Assembly (NCBI RefSeq): GCF_016428595.1
Contig: NZ_JAELVQ010000008.1
Location: 108,088-172,087, forward strand
DNA length: 64,000 nt
Direction: 5' to 3'
Source of the DNA: Snuella sedimenti
GTDB taxonomy: Bacteria > Bacteroidota > Bacteroidia > Flavobacteriales > Flavobacteriaceae
Below the pieces are notes generated by a model. It searched no databases, was not told the origin of the DNA, and worked only from the letters and a program-made list of their open reading frames with translations. Shown here piece by piece: positions 1 to 10,223 of the stretch; within the stretch, counting starts at the first letter, position 1; each line of letters opens with the position of its first letter. The position numbers and the translations under genes were made by a program.

Positions 1-715
1 CGTCTACTTTAACTTGTCCTCTCATTCTCCATAACCCTTTATCACTATCCCAATACCATTTATTTGCATTCCAACCACTTACAACCCCTTGTACATCGGC
101 AGGTGTAAAGCCAGGATTACTTTCTGTAGCCACTGTAAGTGGTGCTGGCGCATCTGCTACATCCATTTTGATACTTAAATCGTCTAAATACCATTCTGCT
201 GGTCGCTCTGCTATATTATCGCAGAAATACTTAAATCCAAAATAGATAGGGTTTCCATCGGCTAAATCAGTTATATCAACAACACCGGATTCCTGTAATG
301 TAAAATCATATAGTGTTGAGATATTAAACCTGTCTGTGATTTCGGTCCAATTGGCATTGTTAACAGCTTCAGGCGTACCAGTTCCATCATAGTCCTTAGA
401 ATACCATACTGATAATGTTCCTGTTGCATTTGCTCCTACCCCCCATTTTTGGGAATTCAAAAAAGACATTGTTACTGTACCCTCTGCGTTGGTTCTATTT
501 CTATGTTTGTATTGATGTTCAAATTCTCCTGAATAGAAATTCAAGAAATTAGGTGCATTGTTTACCACAAATTCCACTGGTTCTCCGACTTTAGCCGTTT
601 GGGTAACAACTGTTACCTCGAAGTCTGGTTGATCTACCGTTTCGTAATCCTCACAGCTCTGTAAAACTACTACTGAGAGGCTTATTACAGTTAAAATATA
701 TTTAATGCTTTTCAT
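1..715 (-). CDS. DUF5017-like SusE/F-position surface lipoprotein, partial
   Basis: The reading frame is open from an ATG at 715 to the left window edge with no stop, so the C-terminus is missing. The N-terminus is a lipoprotein signal ending in LQSCED. The mature part begins with a short beta-rich domain (VTQTAKVGEPVEF, then FYSGEFEHQYKHRNR) resembling DUF5017, and an EWYLDDLSI segment further on. It sits 33 bp after susD and is probably the third gene of the susC-susD operon. This position is usually held by surface glycan-binding lipoproteins, so glycan binding is inferred from context. The DUF5017 call rests on remembered motif resemblance. Confidence 0.75.
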   Translation of the reverse strand, partial: MKSIKYILTVISLSVVVLQSCEDYETVDQPDFEVTVVTQTAKVGEPVEFVVNNAPNFLNFYSGEFEHQYKHRNRTNAEGTVTMSFLNSQKWGVGANATGTLSVWYSKDYDGTGTPEAVNNANWTEITDRFNISTLYDFTLQESGVVDITDLADGNPIYFGFKYFCDNIAERPAEWYLDDLSIKMDVADAPAPLTVATESNPGFTPADVQGVVSGWNANKWYWDSDKGLWRMRGQVKVD

Positions 716-748
716 ACTTTTAAGTTTATTTTATTATGTTAAACCTAG

Positions 749-2332
749 TTACCAATTAGGGTTTTGTGTTACCAAATCATTACCTCCAATTTCTTGTTCC
801 GGTATTGGAAGTAATTGGTGTTTATTGTTATCATAATTGGTATAACCATCTAAGTAATATGCCAACAAGGTGTTTGTTCTTGTAGCAGGTGTTCCTGTTC
901 CGTAAATTGCCCAATCTGTATTTTCAGCCCCATCTGCTGCTTGCATCGCTGTAACTGTTTCATCAATTTTTTCTTGTAGCTTGCCCCAACGAATTAAATC
1001 GTATTTACGAAGACCTTCAAAACACAGTTCCAAACGACGTTCTTCCTGAATTAATTCTGCAGTAATAGGCCCTGCCAAAGGTGTTGCTTTAGCTCTGCTC
1101 CTTACTTGATTTACGGCATCTAATGCTGCTGTAGACCCTGGATTTAACTCATTTTCAGCTTCAGCATACATTAACAACACGTCTGAATAACGTAATACTG
1201 GCCAATGGTGTGGCCCATAGCTACCCGTTCCTCCACTTTCTAAAAACCTTCTGTATTTAGAAGCTGCATATACCATTTGGTTAAACGAGGTTCTAAATTC
1301 GCAACTGTTATTGGTTGGAACATAAAAAGGCGAAACATTCCAAAGCCCTCGTTCGTCTGTCGGATCGTTCCTATAAGCATTAGTTAAAGTTATTGTTGCT
1401 GAAATGAGGCCAAAACCACGATTGTTACATGATCCATCATCAACCCGAAATCCCATTGTGGATCCTATTTTACCAGATTGTTGTTGATCTGAATTTCCGA
1501 AAAAGTAACCTATTTGGAACAATACTTCTTTGGTATCGTATTCTTCCTGTGCCAATTTATTAAACACATCTTCATAACTCGGATTTAACCCATGATACCC
1601 ATTATCGATTACCTTTTTCGCCCAATTCCTTGCTTTGGTATAATAATCACCATCATTGGTAAAAGGAGCTCCTGCCCTTTGCAGGCATACTCTTGCCAAT
1701 AATGCCTGTGCTGCCGACTTACTAGCTCTTCCTGGAACTGTTTCTTGAATAGCAGGTAGGTTTTGTTCGGCAAATTCTAAGTCTGCAATAATTTGCGCAT
1801 ACACATCTATCCCCTTTGTTCTTGGCAACAATTGCTTTAACGTTTCTTCTGTTGGCATGGGTATGCCGTCAAGACCACCAAAGGCTCTTTGTAAATCAAA
1901 AAACAAATAGGCTCTTAAAAAACGAGCTTCGGCTGTAAAAACAGCTTTTTGAGCCTCAGTAAGCCCGTCAGAATTTGCCACTTCAACCAACATGATATTA
2001 GCAGCATTTACGCCTTCGTACAGTAATGTCCACTCATCTAAAATCTGAGCATTGTTACTTGAAAAGCTATTTTCCAAATAAAACCTGATCACGCTTCTGT
2101 TTTCAAAACCCTCATCGGTTCCTGAGCTTGGGTACATAGCATTAAAACGAGATTCTCTATAAGCACGTACTATACGACTGTACACCCCCATAAGTCCAGC
2201 TACAGCTCCAGCTTCATTTTGATATAGGGTTGCAGATCCAATGCCATCTTGTGGCAAAATATCCAGTTTATCATCACAACTTTGAATAAGTGACAAACTG
2301 ATTATGATTAATATTAAAATTCTTGATTTCAT
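749..2332 (-). CDS. SusD/RagB family outer-membrane lipoprotein
   Basis: A 527-residue SusD-type glycan-binding lipoprotein. It has a signal with lipobox LIQSC (Cys19), an N-terminal SusD-like segment (LDILPQDGIGSATLYQNEAGAVAG follows in three pieces along residues 23-47), TPR-like helices (FTAEARFLRAYLFFDL, AQALLARVCLQRAG) and a RagB C-terminal part (RYSDVLLMYAEAENEL, EERRLELCFEGLRKYDLIRW). The protein normally forms a lid on the SusC pore and delivers oligosaccharides at the cell surface. The gene starts 9 bp after the susC stop, so it is co-transcribed. The specific glycan cannot be read from the sequence; the neighbouring kduI and kduD suggest an oligo-uronide. Confidence 0.95.
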   Translation of the reverse strand: MKSRILILIIISLSLIQSCDDKLDILPQDGIGSATLYQNEAGAVAGLMGVYSRIVRAYRESRFNAMYPSSGTDEGFENRSVIRFYLENSFSSNNAQILDEWTLLYEGVNAANIMLVEVANSDGLTEAQKAVFTAEARFLRAYLFFDLQRAFGGLDGIPMPTEETLKQLLPRTKGIDVYAQIIADLEFAEQNLPAIQETVPGRASKSAAQALLARVCLQRAGAPFTNDGDYYTKARNWAKKVIDNGYHGLNPSYEDVFNKLAQEEYDTKEVLFQIGYFFGNSDQQQSGKIGSTMGFRVDDGSCNNRGFGLISATITLTNAYRNDPTDERGLWNVSPFYVPTNNSCEFRTSFNQMVYAASKYRRFLESGGTGSYGPHHWPVLRYSDVLLMYAEAENELNPGSTAALDAVNQVRSRAKATPLAGPITAELIQEERRLELCFEGLRKYDLIRWGKLQEKIDETVTAMQAADGAENTDWAIYGTGTPATRTNTLLAYYLDGYTNYDNNKHQLLPIPEQEIGGNDLVTQNPNW

Positions 2333-2341
2333 ATTCTTTTT

Positions 2342-5300
2342 TTAAAATGTTACATTTAAACCAAAACTAAAGGTCTTATTTATTGGGTAAGAAGAGTAAT
2401 CAACTCCCGGCATAATAGGGGATCTATTAACTGACACATCAGGATCGAAACCACTGTAGTTCGTCCACGTAATTAAATTTTGAGCTGCAAAATAAACAGA
2501 CACCGAGTTTAAATTTAATTTCTCAACAACCTCCTTAGATAAATTATATGATAGGTTTATTGTTTTTAAACGGATATAAGAGCCATCTTCAACAACTCTG
2601 GAAGAGACATCTTCGAACCCGCGTCCTCCCGCTCTAAACATGGTTGTATTCTGATTGGTTGGTGTCCATCTGTTAGTTACTGTAGCATACTGGTTTTGTG
2701 CATAATATGCCATTTCTTCAAAGATCAATCTGTTAGCATTTAAAATATCGTTACCATAGGACCACTGAAAAAAGGCACTTAGTTCAAAACCTTTATAGGT
2801 AAATGTATTTCCAAAACCTCCAAAATGTTCTGGCAACCCATTTCCAATAACAGTTTTATCGTCTGCAGTAATGACACCATCACCATTTAAATCTTTATAC
2901 TTTTCGTCTCCAGGTTGACGAACAGGCGATCCACCATCGTAGTCGGGCTGTCCCGGATTTAAAGTGTGGGTTGCATCATCAGGGTTATAATCAACAAAAT
3001 CTTCTGGTTGGTAGACTCCATCTGAAAGGTAACCATACATATTCCCCAAAGGCTGGCCTTCTTCTACTATAAACTGATTAGAATTATATCTTTGGTAATA
3101 TCTTGGATTTCCAAATATTGGCTTACCTTCTGGAAGTGACATAACCTTATTTTGGTTGAACGAGATATTAAAATCAGTCGTCCATTTAAAATTTTTGCTA
3201 TCTACATTAATTGTACTTAACGAAAACTCCAGACCTCTGTTTCGTACCGTTCCACTGTTTTTCCATACAGTACTAATCCCTAGGGACGGTGGTGTATCGG
3301 CATTTATAAGCAAATCTCTTGTTGTCTTCTCGTAGACTTCTGCAGAAGCAGATATACGTCCATTAAACAAGCCCAGATCAACCCCTGCATTATATTGTTC
3401 TGTCGTTTCCCATTCAACATCGGGGTTAGCTCCTGCCGAGGTTGGTCTTTGACCAAGCACTTCTACTCCATTAATAAAATACGATGCCAGGTCGGAAGTA
3501 AACAAATCGAATCTAGCTTCTCCAGGGATTCTATCATTTCCTGTTTTACCATAGCCTGCTTTAAATTTTAATTGGGAAACAAATCCTAAATCCTTAATAA
3601 ACTTTTCTTCTTCGGCTTTCCATGATGCTGCCAATGATGGGAAATACCCTATATTATGCCCTGGTGCAAATTTGGAAGAACCATCACGTCTTATAGATGC
3701 TGTTAACAAATATTTATCGTTAAAGCTATAATTAAATCTTCCCCAAAAGGATTCGATTCTTTCTTTCTCGCTCCCATTAATATCTTGAGTAGTAGAAAGT
3801 ACTCCTTCGTCTAATGAATTGATCCCTTGACTTTCGGCATATTGCGGAATTTCCATAGCTCGTACAAGCGTTCTTGTTATCTCTTTGGAATTAACCGAAT
3901 GCCCAATCAATACGTTTAAACTATGCTTATCAAATGACTTGTTGTATGTTAAGGTATTAATGTTGGATATCGTTTTAAAATTTTGATAATCCATACTACC
4001 ATTAATTCCATTAATAGGATTGATTAATCGTCCATAGACCGTATTACTATTATTAAAAATTCCTGTTTTTCTAAAATCACCATTGTAGCTTCCCTTGGTT
4101 TCAAAAGTTAAATTTGGTGTAACTTTATACCGTAAAGCCAAGTTAGAGATAAATTGATTTGTTTCACGATTTCTGTATTCGTTCTTTAAAGATAATATAG
4201 GGTGCCAGTTAAAGATGTTATTTATATCAAACTCTTCTATATTAATCCCAAATAAAGGATTTGCATCTCCATAATCTTTAAATTTGTTTACTACATTTGG
4301 GTATGTTATTAGGTTTCTCATAAAGGAATAGGCAACATTCCCTTTTGTATCTAACCCTTGTAATTCGGTATTGGCATAAATTATGTTAAGTGTTGCTTCA
4401 ATTTTATCGTTAATCTTATGCCTTAAGTTTAGTCTACCATTTATTTTTTTGTATTCCGATCTAAGTAAAGTTCCCTGATCATCTAAAAGGTTAAGTGATG
4501 CATTAAGTTTAGTCACGTCACTTCCACTACCAATTTTAAGCGTATGTGATTTAGTAAAAGCAGTCCTAAACGCATCGTCTTGCCAATTAGCTGAAGGCGA
4601 GTTTCTATAATCTTCAACAGTACCTACAACTGCGCCGTCGTCATTAACAAAAAACTTTGTTGCTGCTGAATTGGGGTTTATATCGTTAGCAAGTTTTACA
4701 GCCTCATATGCAGATAGCACCTCCAAAGTATTAGCCACATTTTTAACATCTACACGCGTTTCGTAAGTAACTTTTGTTTTTCCAATTTTTGATTGTCTGG
4801 TTGTAATAAGGAAAACGCCATTAGCACCTCGAGCTCCATAAATAGCAGTTGCCGATGCATCTTTTAAAATATCAATACTTTGAATATCTGAAGAATTTAA
4901 GATTCCAGGGTTAAAGTCTTCTACAATGAACCCATCAATTACATAAAGCGGTGAATTATCTCCATTAATTGTATTACCTCCTCGAATAGTTAATTCCATT
5001 CCTGCTCCCGGTTCACCACTACCAGAGCCAACTTGCACTCCTGTAACGCGTCCCGCCAATGCTTGATCGAAATTGGCTACTGGAGCCTCAATTAATTTAT
5101 CCATTTTTACGGATGCTACCGAGCCCGTAAGGTCTTTTCTCCTTACCGAACCATATCCTATCACAACTGTTTCTTCTAACTGCTGAAGATCGGGCGTTAA
5201 ACTTACATCAATGTTCGTTTGCGTTCCTACCACTACTTCTTGGGGTTTGTACCCTAAATAGCTAATCACTATTATAGAACTTGGAGTAACCTGGATTGTA

Positions 5301-5518
5301 TATTGACCATCGAAATCGGTAGTGACCCCATTTTGCGTCCCTTTCTCAAGGATGTTTGCTCCTGGAAGCGGCATCCCTATCTCATCCGTTATGGTCCCCT
5401 TCACAGTTTTAACCTGTGCACTGGTAGACAAACCACATAACATCATAAATAATAATGCTATAATAATGGATTTACCACCTTTAGATTTTGCTGAAAACAG
5501 CTTCAACTGATTTTTCAT
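2342..5518 (-). CDS. SusC/RagA TonB-dependent outer-membrane receptor
   Basis: A 1058-residue SusC-type importer. After a signal peptide (cleaved near TSAQ) comes a carboxypeptidase-like beta-sandwich (KGTITDEIGMPLPGANI, about residues 37-115), then the plug (VIGYGSVRRKDLTGSVASV; SPLYVIDGF; ILKDASATAIYGARGANGV) and a 22-strand barrel ending in an aromatic terminus (FSFGLNVTF). It imports oligosaccharides with the neighbouring SusD, driven by TonB. It is the first gene of a minus-strand susC-susD-DUF5017 operon and lies downstream of the HTCS regulator. G-rich candidate operator repeats lie about 80-110 bp before its start. Confidence 0.96.
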   Translation of the reverse strand: MKNQLKLFSAKSKGGKSIIIALLFMMLCGLSTSAQVKTVKGTITDEIGMPLPGANILEKGTQNGVTTDFDGQYTIQVTPSSIIVISYLGYKPQEVVVGTQTNIDVSLTPDLQQLEETVVIGYGSVRRKDLTGSVASVKMDKLIEAPVANFDQALAGRVTGVQVGSGSGEPGAGMELTIRGGNTINGDNSPLYVIDGFIVEDFNPGILNSSDIQSIDILKDASATAIYGARGANGVFLITTRQSKIGKTKVTYETRVDVKNVANTLEVLSAYEAVKLANDINPNSAATKFFVNDDGAVVGTVEDYRNSPSANWQDDAFRTAFTKSHTLKIGSGSDVTKLNASLNLLDDQGTLLRSEYKKINGRLNLRHKINDKIEATLNIIYANTELQGLDTKGNVAYSFMRNLITYPNVVNKFKDYGDANPLFGINIEEFDINNIFNWHPILSLKNEYRNRETNQFISNLALRYKVTPNLTFETKGSYNGDFRKTGIFNNSNTVYGRLINPINGINGSMDYQNFKTISNINTLTYNKSFDKHSLNVLIGHSVNSKEITRTLVRAMEIPQYAESQGINSLDEGVLSTTQDINGSEKERIESFWGRFNYSFNDKYLLTASIRRDGSSKFAPGHNIGYFPSLAASWKAEEEKFIKDLGFVSQLKFKAGYGKTGNDRIPGEARFDLFTSDLASYFINGVEVLGQRPTSAGANPDVEWETTEQYNAGVDLGLFNGRISASAEVYEKTTRDLLINADTPPSLGISTVWKNSGTVRNRGLEFSLSTINVDSKNFKWTTDFNISFNQNKVMSLPEGKPIFGNPRYYQRYNSNQFIVEEGQPLGNMYGYLSDGVYQPEDFVDYNPDDATHTLNPGQPDYDGGSPVRQPGDEKYKDLNGDGVITADDKTVIGNGLPEHFGGFGNTFTYKGFELSAFFQWSYGNDILNANRLIFEEMAYYAQNQYATVTNRWTPTNQNTTMFRAGGRGFEDVSSRVVEDGSYIRLKTINLSYNLSKEVVEKLNLNSVSVYFAAQNLITWTNYSGFDPDVSVNRSPIMPGVDYSSYPINKTFSFGLNVTF

Positions 5519-5594
5519 CTTGGTAATTTTATTTAGTTAAGTTTTTTATTGAATTAATTCATAGGGTAAATGTACGATCCCTATTTCTCTACAT

Positions 5595-5627
5595 AAGGGG
5601 GTATAGTGTCCAATTGACAGAGGGTTA
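5595..5627. promoter_or_regulatory. Candidate HTCS operator upstream of susC
   Basis: Two G-rich half sites, GGGGGT at 5597-5602 and GAGGGT at 5620-5625, are spaced 23 nt apart and in the same orientation. The same rare motif occurs upstream of both beta-helix genes of this locus (15183 and 16596). Binding by the AraC-type domain of the neighbouring HTCS is inferred. Confidence 0.4.
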
Positions 5628-5731
5628 CTGTTCATTCTCCCCATAACACACTATATATAAGCGATGAAAGTATAATTAGGTTAGAATTAGATGAACTGAA
5701 GCGTTTTTTTATACTCTCTTTTACTGGAAAA

Positions 5732-8700
5732 TTATTGAAGTGATCCAGTATTTCGATATTCGGAAGGAAGTACATTAAATAGTTTTTGAAACGATTTCCT
5801 AAAGTTTTTTAAATCATTAAACCCTAAATCAAAAGCAATTTCGGAAATGGTCATTTGGGTTTGCTTCATCAATTGGGCAGCGCGTTTCAATTTTATGGTC
5901 CTTATAAATTCTGAAATAGACTGACCTGTTAATGCTTTAAGTTTTCTGTACAATACAGAACGGCTCATTCCCATTTCATCAATAAACTCTGCTATTGTAA
6001 ATTCTGAATTTGACAAATTTTGCTCTACGGTATCGATTGCCTTTTTTAAGAATAGTTCGTCTGCCGATGTAACGGTTACCTCTTTTGGCTGCAGAATAAG
6101 GTCTTTTTTAAACTTTTCTATAAGACGTTTTCTGGAGGCCAACAAATTAGCGACCCTAACCTCCAAAATATTAGAATCAAATGGTTTTGTAACATAGGCA
6201 TCGGCTCCAAGATGATATCCTGAATGCTGTGATTCCTTAGATGTTTTCGCAGTTAATAGAATAACTGGGATATGACTTGTATTGATAGTCGTTTTAATTT
6301 CGTTGCACAATTCCATGCCGTCCATTACTGGCATCATAACATCACTAATTATCAAATCTATATCGTGCGTCTTAGCTATTTCAAGAGCATTCTTACCATT
6401 GGCAGCTTCAAAAATATTATAGGTGTTTAAAAAGATATTTTTAATAAATGCCCTTACCTCATCATTATCTTCTACAATCAATATAGAGGCAAGTGATGCA
6501 TCAAATAAATTATTGTTTACTAGGGCTTCTTCTTTTAACTGGATGATCTCTTTATCGACATAAACAGATTTTTCAAGATTGAACAAACTATCTTCAACGG
6601 CATTCACATCATTTTCAACCATTTGATCTTTGCTCAAGTGTGCATTTCCAAGAGGTAATAGAACCGTAAAGCTTGTTCCTTTTTTCTCTTTGCTTTTAAC
6701 ATTAATGATACCTTGATGCAATTCGACCAAACTTTTAGTTAAAGCAAGGCCTATTCCTGTTCCAGAACGCTCACCTAATTGATAGAACCTATCAAATATA
6801 AATTTGACATTTTTTTTAGGGATGCCTTTCCCATTGTCTTTTACTTTTAATTTAACATATCCTTTTCCTGCCGTATCCTTATAGGTTGTTATTTTTAATG
6901 AAATTTCCCCATTATTTGGGGTAAACTTGAAAGCGTTAGATAATAAGTTAAAGATAACTTTCTTGAGTTTAGTACTATCAAACCAAACCTTAATATCCTC
7001 GCTGGAAGCACTAAACGTAAAATTAATATCCTTGGTATTTGCTAGCTCATCAAATGCTATTTTTATATTGTTTACAAACGGGACAATATTATTTTTTGAA
7101 GCAGATAGTTGTAGTTTCCCTGATTCGTTTTTTCTAAAATCCAATAATTGATTAATTAACTCCATCAATGTACTGGCGTTTCTGTACATAATTTCATGCT
7201 GTTTACGAACAAAAGCGTTTTTACTTTCCATTTTCAACAAACGCTCCAAAGGCCCAATAATAAGTGTTAGTGGCGTTCTAAAATCGTGTGAAACATTGGT
7301 AAACAGTTGAAGCTTCATCTTGTTTACTTCTTCAATACGCTCTTTTTCAAGGCGTTCTTGCTTTAATTCATTCCGCTCTTTTATCCTTAATAAACTATAT
7401 TTTCGTATTTGCAGAATAATCCCTGTAATTATTAAGGTATAGATTAAATATGCCCACCATGTTCTCCAAGGTGCAGGAAGTATCGTCACCTTAATAGCAT
7501 CTCCTTTTTCATTCCAAAGCCCATCATTGTTAGAGGCCTTGACTTTAAAAAGGTATGTGCCATCATCTAAGTTTGTATAGGTTGCCGATGTTTTATTTCC
7601 AATGTAATTCCAGTCTGCATCAAATCCCTCCAGTTTATAAGCATATTGATTTTTACTTGGTTGCGAATAACTTAACGCTACAAAATCAAAATTAAAAACA
7701 TCTTGATTGTGTTTTAGCACCACTTCTTCTATGGCATCTGTAATGTTAAGATAAGGTTTATTATTTACCTGAATGGAAGTAATAGAAACTGGTGGAACAA
7801 AGGTATTTTCGTTAATAGCCTTTGGATTAAAAACATTAAACCCATTAGTCCCTCCAAATAATAGTTCTCCTTTCTTATTTTTTAAATAGGCTCCATAATT
7901 AAACTCCTTGCTTTGTAAACCATCAAGTTCATTAAAATTCTTAATTTGAAAGGATTGTAAATTAATTCTGCTTAACCCATGGTTGGTACTCAACCAAATA
8001 TTGTTATCGTCATCTGGCACTATTCCATACACAATATTATTTGGCAAGCCTTGTGATGTTCCATAGTTAACAGCCTTCATTGTGGTCGTATTATAATGAT
8101 ACAGACCACCACCCTCGGTTCCTATCCATATATTGTTATCTTTATCTTCATAAGTACAAAGGACTGCCCTAGATGCATGTGAGGTCGTATTATCTCCTAG
8201 ATAATCAATTGAAGATAACTTTTTAGTATGGATATTAATTTTAGCTAAGCCTTTGTTTCCTCCTATTAACAGCACGTCATTATCGGATGTTTTTGAAATG
8301 GTATAAATAATCTTACCTGTAATTTCTAAACTATCCTGGACTCTAGCAATCGACTTCGTTTTATAATCTAAAATATTAATCCCGCCGCCAGACGTTCCAA
8401 TCCATATGTTATTCTGGTTATCCTCTAAGAGCGCAATAACCCTATTGTCGCTAATACTATTGCTATCCTTAGGGTTATTGACATATCTTTTAAACGCAAA
8501 AGGTTGTTTTTGGGGATTTAAAAAATTAAGACCTCCATCGTGTGTTCCGATCCAAAAATTTCCCTCATGGTCTTTTATCATAGCTTTTACATTATTAGTA
8601 CTTAAGCTACTTGGGGAATCACTATTGGTAATGTATTTAAACCTACCTTTTCTTTTATTATACAAATTAATACCTCCTCCTTCGGTCCCTATCCATAAAT

Positions 8701-9838
8701 TATCGTTAGTATCTTCAATAATGGAACTTACCACCTTATAATTTAATTTAGTATCATTTATCCCTGCAGAGAAATGTTTGAATAAATCATAATTTCTATC
8801 ATAGTAATTTACTCCCCCCGCATAGGTTCCAATCCATATATCCCCTTTAGTATCTTCTGTAACATTATAAATTGAATTCTGACTTAAACTATAAGGGTTA
8901 TTTTCATCATGAGTAAAATACGAAACAGCACTTTTTGATGGGTTTATAATATAAAGTCCTTTATAAGTTCCTACCCATAAATTCCCTAAATAATCTTCAC
9001 AAATGCTCCGAACATCTACGGCTATTTTATTTTCATCTTTAGATTTTATTCTAAAAAACTCAAAAACATCCCTTTCTGTATTTAAGATCGCTAAACCATT
9101 TTTAAATCCAAGCCAAATATTTTTCTCTTTATCTTGATAAAGTGTAGAAACGTTATTCTTATTAAGTTCTACTGGTGAATTTTCGGGGTAAAGGTAGTGC
9201 TTAACAGTATTCGTATGGGTATTGTACACACCAATATTTTCTGTTGTTTTAATCCATAATGTATTGTCATTAGTTTTTAATAATGCTCTGGTAGGGTTAG
9301 TAAATAATAACGCATCAGTATCTGTATAATTATAGGGTACAAAATGGCCTTCTTTAATATTCATTTTTTTTAAGCCTGAGCTTGTTCCTATCCATAAATG
9401 CGTATCATCTGCCTCAACGATGCTCCAAATCTCATTATTTCCGGAAACATCTTCTTCAGTAAAATAATATCTTTGAAATGTATTGGATTCAGGAATGTAT
9501 TTGTTTAATCCATCAATGGTCCCTATCCATAAATCGCCTTTTTCATCTTCATATATCGTTTTTATCAAACTATGACTTAAACTGGTCGTGTCTTGAGAAT
9601 TATGCCTAAATATTGTAAACCCATTACCATCAAACTTATTTAAGCCATCTCTAGTACCAAACCACAGAAACCCTTTACTGTCCTGTAGAATGCAAAGCAC
9701 AGAGCTCTGCGACAGCCCCTTATTTAACGAAATATGTTTAAATTTTATGTTCTTATTGTTACTTTCCTGCCCCTGACTAAAAACAGAACTGGTTACTAAA
9801 AACAAAAACAACCTTACTATGTATTTTCTTAAACTCAT
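5732..9838 (-). CDS. Hybrid two-component system sensor/regulator (HTCS)
   Basis: A 1368-residue protein that combines sensor kinase and transcription factor. Order: signal peptide (1-22); two Reg_prop beta-propellers (about 30-690, repeated NIWIGT/GGG units); Y_Y_Y domain (about 735-795); one membrane helix (about 800-820); HisKA with FTNVSHDFRTPL (His851); HATPase (about 946-1062, NLLSNAFKFTPN, DNGKGIPKK, GTGIGLALTK); receiver domain (about 1117-1235, ISDVMMP, Asp1166); and AraC HTH (about 1280-1368). The family senses a periplasmic oligosaccharide and activates its PUL. It lies between susC and the divergent kduI operon, which fits control of both. No key residue is missing. Confidence 0.97.
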   Translation of the reverse strand: MSLRKYIVRLFLFLVTSSVFSQGQESNNKNIKFKHISLNKGLSQSSVLCILQDSKGFLWFGTRDGLNKFDGNGFTIFRHNSQDTTSLSHSLIKTIYEDEKGDLWIGTIDGLNKYIPESNTFQRYYFTEEDVSGNNEIWSIVEADDTHLWIGTSSGLKKMNIKEGHFVPYNYTDTDALLFTNPTRALLKTNDNTLWIKTTENIGVYNTHTNTVKHYLYPENSPVELNKNNVSTLYQDKEKNIWLGFKNGLAILNTERDVFEFFRIKSKDENKIAVDVRSICEDYLGNLWVGTYKGLYIINPSKSAVSYFTHDENNPYSLSQNSIYNVTEDTKGDIWIGTYAGGVNYYDRNYDLFKHFSAGINDTKLNYKVVSSIIEDTNDNLWIGTEGGGINLYNKRKGRFKYITNSDSPSSLSTNNVKAMIKDHEGNFWIGTHDGGLNFLNPQKQPFAFKRYVNNPKDSNSISDNRVIALLEDNQNNIWIGTSGGGINILDYKTKSIARVQDSLEITGKIIYTISKTSDNDVLLIGGNKGLAKINIHTKKLSSIDYLGDNTTSHASRAVLCTYEDKDNNIWIGTEGGGLYHYNTTTMKAVNYGTSQGLPNNIVYGIVPDDDNNIWLSTNHGLSRINLQSFQIKNFNELDGLQSKEFNYGAYLKNKKGELLFGGTNGFNVFNPKAINENTFVPPVSITSIQVNNKPYLNITDAIEEVVLKHNQDVFNFDFVALSYSQPSKNQYAYKLEGFDADWNYIGNKTSATYTNLDDGTYLFKVKASNNDGLWNEKGDAIKVTILPAPWRTWWAYLIYTLIITGIILQIRKYSLLRIKERNELKQERLEKERIEEVNKMKLQLFTNVSHDFRTPLTLIIGPLERLLKMESKNAFVRKQHEIMYRNASTLMELINQLLDFRKNESGKLQLSASKNNIVPFVNNIKIAFDELANTKDINFTFSASSEDIKVWFDSTKLKKVIFNLLSNAFKFTPNNGEISLKITTYKDTAGKGYVKLKVKDNGKGIPKKNVKFIFDRFYQLGERSGTGIGLALTKSLVELHQGIINVKSKEKKGTSFTVLLPLGNAHLSKDQMVENDVNAVEDSLFNLEKSVYVDKEIIQLKEEALVNNNLFDASLASILIVEDNDEVRAFIKNIFLNTYNIFEAANGKNALEIAKTHDIDLIISDVMMPVMDGMELCNEIKTTINTSHIPVILLTAKTSKESQHSGYHLGADAYVTKPFDSNILEVRVANLLASRKRLIEKFKKDLILQPKEVTVTSADELFLKKAIDTVEQNLSNSEFTIAEFIDEMGMSRSVLYRKLKALTGQSISEFIRTIKLKRAAQLMKQTQMTISEIAFDLGFNDLKNFRKSFQKLFNVLPSEYRNTGSLQ

Positions 9839-10094
9839 TAATTTGATGAATTCTGTGGTATTATTTTTTAATTCAATGTAACTGTTTGTTCAATAAGATA
9901 CACATTCTTCTTTTTATATACTTAAAAAACTACTCTAGACAGCTTCCCTGTTTATTCAATTTATAAATACATTAAATTACAAAAAACATGTTTATTGATC
10001 TCAGTTTATCTTTCAAGAATAACGTCAATCCCTTAAAATTTCGAAACAACCAAGTCAGTACTAATCACAAGGTTATAAGCCTCTTTTTTTAAGG

Positions 10095-10106
10095 TTTGTA
10101 TACAAA
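10095..10106. promoter_or_regulatory. Palindromic candidate operator TTTGTATACAAA
   Basis: A perfect 12-bp palindrome in the divergent HTCS/kduI intergenic region. Its form resembles the operators of FadR-subfamily GntR regulators such as UxuR (core TGGTATACCA). No GntR gene is present in the window, so the binding protein is unknown. Confidence 0.4.
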
Positions 10107-10113
10107 GGTAATC

Positions 10114-10151
10114 AAAAAAACAAAATACAATCGATTGTATTTTGTTTTTTT
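10114..10151. promoter_or_regulatory. 38-bp perfect palindrome before kduI
   Basis: The inverted repeat is centred between 10132 and 10133. Its inner 24 bp (10121-10144, core ACAATCGATTGT) is perfectly symmetric and is flanked by an A7 and a T-run. Because it lies between divergent genes, an operator is more likely than a terminator, although a read-through-blocking hairpin would look the same. The remainder of the 9839-10223 spacer shows only AT-rich promoter sequence, including TAACTTTA at 10155. Confidence 0.45.
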
Positions 10152-10223
10152 TTATTAACTTTACCCCATAATTTTAGACTTATACCATTAATATTCAACT
10201 AATAACACAATAAATTCATTACA

